Assembly: GCA_949316235.1 (NCBI GenBank)
Contig: OX438759.1
Span: 19,158,618-19,222,617 of the forward strand
Direction: 5' to 3'
Source: Oegoconia quadripuncta
Lineage: Eukaryota; Arthropoda; Insecta; Lepidoptera; Autostichidae
Length of the DNA: 64,000 bases
Shown here: positions 1 through 9,556 of the stretch, one piece after another
How positions within the stretch are numbered: position 1 is the stretch's first letter
How the letters are laid out: each line of letters opens with the position of its first letter
Notes under the pieces: model-generated
What the model saw: only the letters and a program-made list of their open reading frames with translations
What the model was told of the DNA's origin: nothing
Databases searched by the model: none
Made by a program: the position numbers and the translations under genes

Positions 1-18
1 GGTCACTATCCACTACAC
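1..18 (-). repeat. SINE-B2 head remnant at window edge
   Basis: GGTCACTATCCACTACAC matches the 5' end region of the SINE-B2 copies; the rest lies outside the window. Confidence 0.4.
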
Positions 19-669
19 AAATCATAGCCTAATTGTTATTTTGTTAATTTTTAATAATTCTTAACAATGTTGGTTTGTTGTAATGTACCTATTGTTATAT
101 GTTTTAAGTAGTGAATAAACAGTTTTCTTTCTCTTCGAAATTTTTCGAAAATAAAAAAAAATATAGATAGTACTTTTCGAAATAGGTACCTACAGAGGTC
201 CGCTTACTGAACTAGAGATTTCAGACTGCTGATGTATGAACAGTTAGCCGACCCATAAGAGAACAGGACCGAAGGCCAGAACAAACCACCCTCAAAGTTA
301 TTAACTTTGAATCGCAATAAACTGAAGTGCTCCATACTTTCACTACAGAATTAGGGGATGTTATATATATATGTATATATATATAAAATACCACTTTAAC
401 TATACGAATAAACATACAAAATAAGACTTTATGAGCTTGTAATAGGAGGTGAGTGGCGGTAAGTTTGATTGGTGGAAGCATTGTGTTTATGGTAAGGTTT
501 AGTAGGGAAATATCCCTTTTTTATGAGGTAAGAATGGCTGTGCTTATGTATGAGCTTGGGTATTAAGATTGTTTATTTACTTCCTTTGAAAGTGTGACAT
601 ACTAAGTTACGTTTTATTATGGAGAAGCTACTATGTGATGTCGAAATCGTATAACATGCGCATGTTGCT

Positions 670-812
670 TGAAATTAGATACATTAAGACAAATATTTAA
701 AGAGATTAATATTTTAAGATTTACGTCACAATATATATATGAAAATCTTGTATATGTTAAGAGAAATATATATTCATTCGAGAAACATTGTGACCGACAT
801 AAAATCAATTAC
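670..812 (+). mobile_element. LINE-A RT fragment
   Basis: Encodes LDTLRQIFKEINILRFTSQY and YENLVYVKRNIYSFEKHCDR, almost identical to the copy at 42055-42867. Both ends are truncated. Confidence 0.75.
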
Positions 813-943
813 CTTTTAGTAGAGAAAATAAGGTGCAATCGAAATGAAGCAAGTCTGTTATATGTATTTTCATTTGTACTTACATTTAATTGTTTTACTC
901 AGAAACAAAATTTTTAAGGCTACTTTTTTTTTTTTTTTTTTTT

Positions 944-1219
944 ATAAATATCCTTGGACATACACACAGCGCCATCTAGTTCCACAGTAAGCAACTATAT
1001 GCTTGTGTTGTGGATACCAGATGGTTGATATAATACATAAATACATTTTTTTTGTAAATAAATACTTATTATAAATGAAAACATCCATAACTCATCCATA
1101 ACATGTGTATACCCACATGTCCGTATTCATCACACAAACATATGCCCCCAGCGGGATTCGAACCCGCAACCTTTTGGTATAGTGGTCAGAGTTGCTAACC
1201 ATTACACCAAACAGGTCGT
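944..1219 (-). mobile_element. SINE-B1, near full length
   Basis: tRNA-like head with B box GGTTCGAATCC at the right end. GGATACCAGATGG-type and CAGCGCCATCTAGTT core blocks are present. The 3' end runs into a T-tract at 926. Confidence 0.85.
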
Positions 1220-1552
1220 TTAATTAATTGACTGCATATGTATGGGAAAAGTTTTTTTTGATTTCTAACATTTCTAGTACTGAAACTTCAGTTGGTCCCA
1301 TGGAACTTTTTGATCAGTATACGAAACAGGATCGATTAGCATCAAAAAATTTTTTTGTGAGAAATGGTAATTTTCTTGCTAACCGTACATTTTTTTGAAA
1401 ATCTGTGAATGGGAATGAAATTTTGTTGAAAAATTATGGATAGTCTCCTAAGACCAATTTCTTGTAGCTGCAACGATTAAGGTACCTCCCTTGGCTGCCC
1501 CATTGAAACTTTCCACTCTATATAAGTTTGTCGGGTTAATTTTGTTAGACCT
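1220..1552. other. Intergenic DNA, nothing recognised
   Basis: AT-rich with T-runs; no open frame or repeat that I recognise. Confidence 0.5.
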
Positions 1553-2090
1553 TATATAGTTGCTGCGTTTGCTCCGTTTACAGACGCAGCAACTGCAACT
1601 GATCGCTTTCTAGTCGCAACAAACAAAGAGGCCGCGTAAACTTAATCTACGGGATATCAAAACAAAAGGTTTTTTAACAAGGATCTGTATATCAGCTATT
1701 ATTAGTACATTATGTATTACACGGTCGGGTTTTTTACTTTACCTGGCTTTGTGTTCATATGACAAATATGAAGACTGTAGCTTCAACGGTTAAGCTGCTA
1801 AAGGTTTGTGACAGACCACAGACTGACAGACAGGCGGAGGGACATATGAGCGACAGCAATAAGCCTCTATTTGGCCTTCGGGTACGGAATCCTAAAAACT
1901 AATTCAAGGTTAAATATTCTAATAATATCTATTCGACAGCAGCGACCCCTCGCCTGTACCGGGCCTTTATGGAAGCTTTTGTATAATATAATATAGTTGC
2001 TGGGATTGCATCGTATATAGCGACAGCAACTGCAACTGATAGCTTTCTAGTAGCAAGATACAAAGAGGCCGCGCGAACTCAATCTACAGG
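1553..2090 (+). repeat. Pair of diverged direct repeats
   Basis: 1553-1652 and 1989-2090 share TATATAGTTGCTG, GCAGCAACTGCAACTGAT / ACAGCAACTGCAACTGAT, GCTTTCTAGT and CAAAGAGGCCGCG in the same order at roughly 80% identity. Between them lies a dispersed repeat with GACAGACAGGCGGAGGGACA. Confidence 0.65.
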
Positions 2091-2395
2091 TTAACTAAAC
2101 TGTAATCCAGCTGACAAGGTAATGTCTCAATATCAGCTGGACTATAAACCGAGCAACAAAATAAACCGGGCAAGTTAAGTGCAGACGCAGTAAAACTACC
2201 CTTAACTGTTTGTTTAGAACTAGTGGTTATGCTTACAAACTCAATATTGTATACATTGTTGGGATGAAAAGTTGCTTTGATTGTATATTGTCTCAACCGT
2301 TCGAAGTTTTGACGGCCGATTGTGGGTAGACCCTGGCTTCGAAACCTAAGACTGAAAGTTAAAAATATTCAAATATTGCTCTATTCAATGTTGGT

Positions 2396-2653
2396 GGCGG
2401 TTTTTGGTTGGTGGTAGGCTATCTTAAATGTCCGCCTGGCTAGCTACCACCATCTCATCTAAATCTGCCGCCAAGCAGCAATGTTAATAGCATTGTTGTG
2501 TTCCGGTTGTCAGAGATAAGATAACCAGTCCCCCAAATGTGTTGGGGTTTCTAGGCCAGTACGCTTCCACCTTCGACCTCATCTTCACTTAACATCAGGT
2601 GTGATTGAGGTCAAGTACGAACCCGTCGTGCATAAAAAAAAAAGAAAAAAAAA
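2396..2653 (+). mobile_element. SINE-A, 5'-truncated
   Basis: Starts in the body at TTTTGGTTGGTGGTAGG; ends CGTCGTGCATAAA with an A-rich tail. Confidence 0.8.
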
Positions 2654-2709
2654 GTTATTCAGCTTTTACTTTGCACTATCCAACTACTTATTAAAAAAGC
2701 TTCTTTAAC

Positions 2710-2835
2710 TGAGGTGTCTGAAAGAAATCGCTATCAGCGATAAGACCGCCTTTGTACACTTCATCATCTATGCTAAATGTTCTTTGTATTTTATTTGTGT
2801 GCAATAAAGAATTTAATAATAATAATAATAATATT
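2710..2835 (+). mobile_element. LINE-B-type 3' end with hairpin
   Basis: Hairpin ATCGCT-ATC-AGCGAT at 2727-2741, then CCGCCTTTGTACA, GCAATAAAG and an (AAT)n tail. No coding part remains. Confidence 0.6.
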
Positions 2836-2867
2836 ATTACAGAATAAATTGATAATTAATTATGTAT

Positions 2868-2979
2868 GTAAATTGTACATTCTATTCTTACCACTTTTCT
2901 GAAACTGTGTTTACTTTTCTGTTGTGCAATAAAGTGTATTTGTATTGTATTGTACCGTATCGTATCGTATTGTATTGTA
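2868..2979 (+). mobile_element. LINE 3' end with (GTATT)n tail
   Basis: TGTACATTCTATTCTTACCA to TGTGCAATAAAGTGTATTTG then GTATT-type repeats. Nearly identical to 38293-38388; the hairpin part is missing here. Confidence 0.6.
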
Positions 2980-3237
2980 TGTTGGGGAGTAACCTCCTCT
3001 CACTGGGAGAGAGTATGGGACATAATTCACCAGGCGGGCCCAGTACGGATTGGTAAGATTTATGTCAGACCAGTGGCCACCTCACAGTCAGTGTTTTTAA
3101 GCTACATTTTTTTTTATTGCATTAGTATTGTCTTTTTCAGTTTTCAAAGGGTATCCGATATTTGGATCGTCGCCCTTACACTTCGAAGATAGAGTATGGA
3201 TCATTACTATTATTATAATATAATAATATAAATATAA

Positions 3238-3466
3238 CAGACATACACACAGCGCCATCTAGTTACATAGTAAGCAACTATAGGCTTGTGTTGTGGATAC
3301 CAGATGGTTGATATACTACATAAATACTTTTTTTTTGTAAAGAAATATTAACTCGGATACACATGTCCGTATTCATCACACAAACATATGCCCCTAGCGC
3401 GATTCGAACCCGCAACCTTTTGGTATAGTGGTCAGAGTTGTTAACCACTACACCAAACAGGTCGTC
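3238..3466 (-). mobile_element. SINE-B1
   Basis: Full head ending GTCGTC; internal A-run and ATTATAAATGA segment shortened. Directly followed by a CAAATCAAATCAAA LINE-A-type tail. Confidence 0.83.
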
Positions 3467-3525
3467 AAATCAAATCAAATTTTATCAATCAAATTTAAAA
3501 ATCAAAATAGTATATTTCAATACAA

Positions 3526-3634
3526 GTGCGGAAAGCCTGTCATTGCAAAGAGTTCCGACAAATGTCACCCGAGCCGAGGCGCAGCCGAAGGTGAGGGTTG
3601 ACAGTCGGAACGAGTTGCAATGACGGTTCCGCAC
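3526..3634. mobile_element. Nested palindromic (cruciform-type) element
   Basis: Outer arms 3526-3548 and 3615-3634 pair (GTGCGGAA...TCATTGCAA with its complement). Inner arms GTTCCGAC (3552-3559) and GTCGGAAC (3604-3611) pair perfectly. The centre is GC-rich. A related, more decayed stretch is at about 5340-5460. Confidence 0.6.
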
Positions 3635-3639
3635 GTGTA

Positions 3640-4721
3640 CTGAACGACTATTTTTAATACAGTTGCGAAAAAATTAAGCAATTTAATAAAATTTTTGGAA
3701 AATGGCGCCAACCGTAAAAGAATACAAGCAGAGACTATGGCAGTATACGTCATACAGCCAACTTTTTTATATTTATAAATTTAATTTGGCCGATACTAAT
3801 ATTAATTTAATGTTTAAATTTCAATTAAAATTACTTTTAAATCTGATATTGAAACAAATTAGTAGCTTTTTTTAGAAATATTTGCATAAATCATAAAAAC
3901 TTCTATGAATTTTTTTAGTAAAAACTTCATGGTTGGTTTTTTCTTTTTAATAGACATTATTTTGACAGTTTGCAAAGAAAAAGCACTAGTTCGGGAAATC
4001 CCACTTTCCGCACGCTATACGTGCCTGCAATATGCCACTTTTTGAGCAACTTTATTAAAAAATCAATTTTCGATTTTAGTAGACGTACCTATAGACAAAA
4101 TAATGGCCACAGAGAATAAATGAAGTTTGTTTATCACCGTTACATTATTTATGGTAACACAATGTTTGTTCTACGGAAACCTAGAAACAGGGATATTCCC
4201 CAAACGTTACAACTCTAAACTAATCCTAATTCAATCACAGACCCTAACTCACCAAAACTGAATGTGACAGAAATGGATTCAAACCCTAGTAGCTGGAACT
4301 TGGTAGCTTACACTTGAATCAAGATAAATACAATCTTTGCTTTACACAAACCAGCCAATTATGCAATGTATCAATTCAGACCTGCAGTGTCTCTTAGAGA
4401 TAAGTTTAAAGATTACATTCTAACCTTTTCGTCACAGTACAATTTTAAAAATCTAATACGTCCATGATAAGTACAATATTAAAACTGGGCCGCGACCCGT
4501 GCACCCACTGGCTTCACCCACCGGTGGGTGTAGGGGTAATTCCTGTTTACCCGTGTACCCACTGCGATATGGATGGATTTAATTATCGATGAAAAAAATA
4601 AAATAATAATACGATAAGTCAATTTGTTTACTAAAACTAACAAACTAAAGGAAACTAGATTACATTTAACAGGAACAAACTAATATATAATAATGTCAAC
4701 CTAACAAGAAGGGTATGGCGG
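3640..4721. other. Intergenic DNA
   Basis: AT-rich. A CACCCACCGGTGGGTG palindrome lies near 4514. No supported gene. Confidence 0.5.
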
Positions 4722-4831
4722 AAGCGAGCCGGGCGAGCAGAGCGAGCTATCCGAGCTACTAACCTAACCTATCCATGTCGGGGTGCCAAAAACTCCCGTG
4801 CTCGCTTCGCTCGCACTCGTCCGGCTCGCTT
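4722..4831. mobile_element. Short fold-back repeat
   Basis: AAGCGAGCCGGGCGAGCAGA near 4722 and its approximate complement at 4800-4831 (GCTCGCTTCGCTCGCACTCG onward) form an imperfect inverted repeat around a spacer of about 50 bp. The arms are GC-rich in an AT-rich surrounding. Confidence 0.6.
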
Positions 4832-4985
4832 GAGCCAATTAAATATAGATGACATCCCAGATGACATTCCATTTTATCGTATTTTGTTTCATTCTGAAGT
4901 TTTATGACGTAAAAGTAGCAAAGAGATATGTACAAATAGGTCTAATAGTATTTAAAACTTTAAGCTTTTGATGCTCTATCATTAA

Positions 4986-5293
4986 CCGTCTCCGTGGCTC
5001 AATGTAAACAACATTAGGTTTACGATTCGGAGGTCGCGGGTTCGATCCCCAGCTGGGTACATCTTTAAGTACTCGGTTTGGTTGGTGGTAGGGCATTTTA
5101 AATGTCCGCCTGGCTAGCTACCTCCATCTTATCTAAATTTGCCGCCAAGCAGCAATGTTAATAGCATTGTTGTGTTCGGGTTGTCAGAGATAAGACAGCC
5201 AGTCCCCAAAATGTGTTTGGGTTTCCGGGTCAGTACGCTTCCACCTTCGACCTCATCTTCACTTAACATCAGGTGTGATTGAGGTCAAGTACT
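4986..5293 (+). mobile_element. SINE-A
   Basis: A-box region CCGTGGCTCAATG, B box GGGTTCGATCCCC, full body; the 3' end stops at GAGGTCAAGTACT without an A-tail. Confidence 0.83.
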
Positions 5294-5485
5294 GTTAGAA
5301 CACTTTAGAAAAGCACACCACGGGTAAAGAAATTATTATATTTCAATATAGGTACGTGTCACTACTAACTGTGACAAATGCCGACTGAAACGAAGTGAGT
5401 GAGTTCACTCAATTTGTAAGCTACAAAACGAATGTTCGCTAGGGTCGGTCCACACGTATTATTATATTTTTTTTTATACAATAAT

Positions 5486-5751
5486 AATAAATAATATCCT
5501 TAGACTACACACAGGGCCATCTAGTTCCACACTAAGCAACTATAAGATTGTGTTGTGGATACCAGATGGTTGATATACTACATAAATACATTTTTTTTGG
5601 AAATAAATACTTAATTGTAAATGAAAACATCCATAACTCGGGTACACATGTCCGTATTCATCACACAAACATATGCCCCTAGCGGGATTCGAACCCGCAA
5701 CCTTTTGGTATAGTGGCCAGAGTTGCTAACCACTACATCAAACAGGTCGTC
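5486..5751 (-). mobile_element. SINE-B1, full length
   Basis: Head, core and AATAATAAATAATATCC tail all present; a few substitutions in the head (CTACATCAAACAGG). Confidence 0.85.
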
Positions 5752-7564
5752 CAATTATTTGGTCGAAGGAGTCATACAAATAAAAACTGGTGATGATAAA
5801 ATATAAAGTTTATTTTTCAAGTCCTATTTATTTTTTATACAATGTTATACTAAAACGTATACATTTGAAGGTTGGTACACATCAAATTGATTTACTAAAT
5901 TCACAGTAGTCAATATATGTTCTGCACTATTTATTAATAGTGCATTACAATATACGCACGTATATCGTACGACGTTTTTCAACATACTTGCGAGGAAACA
6001 TAATAAAAATTCACGCGGCGTGCTACCTACTGGCTGACGCTGCGCGTCGGCGCAGTACGAAATTTGAAAAAAAAAAAGAAACAATTTGAAGCATATTTTT
6101 TTACTGATTTCCACAACACATGGAGATCAGCGATATTTTATTCACCGGGCTGATATATCTAAAACCTGTGAAATTATATCCACTTTACGAACAAGTATGT
6201 TGAAAAAGTTTTTACAGATCAGTAGGTATGGTACAATCCAGTGGCGTGCACAGGTTTTGTCAGATGGTAAGCAGAATGATAAAATTTGCTATTAAATGAG
6301 AAAAAATACAACAAAGTAATAACTTATTCTTATTGCATTCTTCGCAGCTGTTTACAATATTTTTGTTCAAATCAGTATGACATGACATGATAATGCATAT
6401 CGAGGGAATCTTACAGCCACTGCAAAAATTTGAAATAAGTATTGAATTTTGATACATTAATAGTACAGTCTCATCTTGTAACACTTGTACGATAATTTTA
6501 TAGAGTAGGCAGTGCCTTTCTGCCTTTATGAAAGGTACAATAAGGTAAAAAGTGCAGTAGATCGTACTACACAAGAATCATACTACAAAAGAACTCGTTA
6601 CTTGCCCTAAATAGAAAGGCATTAGAATGAAATTTAATCGTTCGAACTTGTACTATGACTGCACTTTTGAACCTGATTGTACACGTGATTGTACAACAGT
6701 AACTCAACCAGTTTAAGCTGCCCGCTTTTTGTTTAACCAATGGGAATAGACTCCAATGTCAACTGTTTGAATTTTGGCCAATAGTAGGGCTTAAAATTTT
6801 AAAAATGAATTAATTGCTTATTGTATTGGGTACCTATGAAATTGGAGTTTTTTTTCTTCGGTAATCATATGTACAAATTCCAGCGATTTTCAAAGCTATA
6901 TCCAAATTTGTTTTTTATTTGGAAAATGGAATATTATTTCAAGGTTTCATATGAAATATTTTTTAATTACTGGGCTAAATCACACAATAAAAAAAAATTG
7001 AACAGAGCTCTTTTCATGTGCTTCCCATAATCATTTCTTAGATTCGCTGAAACTTTTATAAAGCGGTTATTTTTAAAAAATTAACACTGCCTATACTTAA
7101 CTTAATGTTATCCGATAATACACACAAAGTTTAGCTAAATTTGGATTTGCCGTTCCCAAAAAAAAATCACAAATGTTTGTATGGAGAAAACAGTCTTAAT
7201 GAAATTCTTCATATAAAACGCCAATTTCATAGGTAAGGACCCAATATTTGAACAAGGCTATGCTCTACGTGGCGTTTACATTTACGGTAGAGTCGCATGG
7301 TTGGCACTACTAGAATTGTTAAGGTCTCTTGCCGTCTATACCTTTTTCTGACTACCAAAAATTTTTCTTCTCTGTATGTTCTCGGAAAGCTTCAAAAATA
7401 TGTTAAGAATTTTATCACGATGGTAGTAAAATGTTGTACCATTATTTCGAGGATTTCGTGGTCGACTGTCTTTTGCATTATGATTTCGTGTCATATAAAG
7501 AATGTAGGTATAGATTTGCTGTCGTCCATTTATTATGTATGGATGGGTACTATAATGTCTAAAC
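5752..7564. other. Intergenic DNA
   Basis: No recognised domain in any short frame. A CGTACGACG-containing stretch near 5965 resembles MITE sequence. Confidence 0.45.
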
Positions 7565-7965
7565 CGCAAAATGTCTAAACCAGAAAAATGTTCAAATGAA
7601 TGTCGATTAAACGAATATCGCATTCATTTCTGTTGTTCATTTTGTTTTTCCGGCGTTTACTTATTTTTCTCGCATTCATTCCCTTTTCCCGGCCATCGGT
7701 TGTTTATTCGAAGAATTGTTGTTGTTTTTACTTTTATTGGTAAAATGTCGTTAATCTGAGTAACCAATTTTTTACATGATGTGGTTTTGCCTGAAATTTA
7801 TTTAATTTTAACAAACTGAAGAAAAATAAAACGAAAGTTACTCGTATTTTTACAAATTGTAACTCTGCTGCTGCTTCCCTACAAAACAATATTGAATGAT
7901 GTGGTTTTCTTACAATTCACTTTATTTAACAAAAAAATATGCATTAATCGGGGCTAATTCTTACC

Positions 7966-8673
7966 ATGTTCCCGATTTCGTCTAAACATTCAAAGTATAG
8001 ACACAAGACACTCTACAATCTAATCCATGAAGAAGAAAGTAGGATACATAGTAAATCATATAGAGGTAAATTGTGGATCTTATCCAATTATGGAAGAAAT
8101 AAGGTAGTGCAAGCAGTAGATAGTATGGATCTGTTTGCGGAATTTGATTACTGTCACTATATAACCCCTAATGTCGGAATTGAGATTTTATTAAGAGACA
8201 TCGAAAACCGGGTGAAGAATTTCACGAAAAAAGACTACTGCGTTATCATGATTGGCGAATCAGACTTTAGGTTAATGAAAGACAGTAGTTTGTTAGTACA
8301 ATTATTAAGAAAAAAATTACAAAGTTTGAAAAATACTAATGTAATAATTACTGCACCGACGTATATATGTGGAAAAAATATATATAATTTTGGGATAGAA
8401 AAATTTAACAACCTTTTATGTCAGGATGTTCATGAATACAACTATGGTAATCTGTTAGACTCAAATTTAACTTTGACACTCGATATGTTCTCCTCATATT
8501 CCGGAAGACTCAATAACAGAGGAATCAAGAATATCATGATGAATTTGGCTGATGCTATTTCAACTCATGAAGCAAGACACTCCATAGAAAAAATATGCAA
8601 TGCCACTGATGAAAGTTGGGATATCGTGAACACAATAGAATCAACACAAAAAAATCAGCTTTTTCGTTTATAA
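7966..8673 (+). CDS. Retrotransposon 1: N-terminal SGNH-hydrolase-like domain
   Basis: 235 codons from the first ATG after an in-frame TAA upstream. Landmarks are LWILSNYGRNKVV (about residue 26), DYCVIMIGESDF in place of the GTND-type block of SGNH esterases, NVIITAPTY, and a late NNRGIKNIM segment. Esterase-like domains occur upstream of the endonuclease in several CR1-type elements. There are no CCHC zinc knuckles. The normal catalytic Asn of the GxND block is not clear (ESDF), so the domain may be non-catalytic. The frame closes just after an A7 run, where the endonuclease continues in the +1 frame. Confidence 0.6.
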   Translation: MFPISSKHSKYRHKTLYNLIHEEESRIHSKSYRGKLWILSNYGRNKVVQAVDSMDLFAEFDYCHYITPNVGIEILLRDIENRVKNFTKKDYCVIMIGESDFRLMKDSSLLVQLLRKKLQSLKNTNVIITAPTYICGKNIYNFGIEKFNNLLCQDVHEYNYGNLLDSNLTLTLDMFSSYSGRLNNRGIKNIMMNLADAISTHEARHSIEKICNATDESWDIVNTIESTQKNQLFRL

Positions 8674-9556
8674 TCACATTAATATTCTTCATCAAAATAT
8701 TTCGGGCCTCATTGGTAAGAGTGACGAGTTGTTAGTTCACCTAGATTATCTCAATAAACAGCAGAGGCCGGTGGATGTGATATGCATAACTGAACATAAT
8801 ATGACGACGGAAATTGAAGAATATCTCACGATACCTAATTATCGGTTGGCTACGAGCTTTTCAAGAAACAAAAAGAGAGGAGGAGCCTGCATATTAGTAA
8901 GAATTGGTCTGGAATATAAAATTATAGAGCAGGTTACGAAGTGTTCAATTATGAGCACAATAGAATGCTGTGCAATAGAACTTTTAACGCATAATACTAT
9001 TATAGCTTGTATATATAGGGTACCTAAGTCGAGTCTAGATACGTTCAGTGAAAAACTAGAGCTTGTGTTATATAATATTTGTTACCAAAAAAATAAAAAA
9101 GTTATAATTTGCGGAGACTTCAATATAAATATACTTGTGAACAACACTGCAAGCCGCGATTTTGAAAATCTACTACAAAGTCATAATCTTAAATTAGAAT
9201 TAAGAAAACCAACAAGACTTATTAGTGGAACGTGTCTAGATAATTTTGCTCATAACTTAAGAGGCACTAAATGTGAAATATTTGATTTTCAATTATCAGA
9301 CCACACAGCACAACTCTTAAAGTGTCCAGTAAAAAGAACATGCACTCTTAGGTCTTGGTGTATTAGTCGCCGTAATTATTGTAAAGAAAATCTAGACAAA
9401 TTCAAGAAATGTATAAGTAGCTTGACATTTTCTGATGTATTTGAATGCAATGATGTTAACACGGCCTATGACGCGTTTTTGGACATATTCAGACTGTTTT
9501 ATGACTTGTGTTTTCCGGTACAATTTATAATTAAAAAAATCAAAACACAAACCTAA
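8657..9556 (+). CDS. Retrotransposon 1: AP-type endonuclease
   Basis: In frame this begins just after the A7 run. It shows the endonuclease blocks in order: INILHQNISG, ICITEHNM (metal-binding Glu), IACIYRVPKS, ICGDFNINIL (the GDFN catalytic block), SGTCLDNFAHN and QLSDHTAQLL (the SDH catalytic block). All key residues are present, so this copy could nick target DNA for target-primed reverse transcription if expressed. It has no ATG at its start, which argues that it was translated as part of a longer protein. It ends at TAA 9554-9556, shortly after the second A7 run. Confidence 0.85.
   Translation, partial: SFFVYNHINILHQNISGLIGKSDELLVHLDYLNKQQRPVDVICITEHNMTTEIEEYLTIPNYRLATSFSRNKKRGGACILVRIGLEYKIIEQVTKCSIMSTIECCAIELLTHNTIIACIYRVPKSSLDTFSEKLELVLYNICYQKNKKVIICGDFNINILVNNTASRDFENLLQSHNLKLELRKPTRLISGTCLDNFAHNLRGTKCEIFDFQLSDHTAQLLKCPVKRTCTLRSWCISRRNYCKENLDKFKKCISSLTFSDVFECNDVNTAYDAFLDIFRLFYDLCFPVQFIIKKIKTQT

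Noticed and set aside
1141..1210. Possible tRNA gene with GGGATTCGAACCCGC T-arm
   Set aside because: It is the head of a SINE-B1: the anticodon arm is replaced by an inverse of the D-arm region and SINE body follows. The same applies to all similar heads in the window.
6260..6574. 104-codon minus-strand cysteine-rich frame
   Set aside because: Composition is that of random AT-rich sequence, with no signal peptide or domain pattern.
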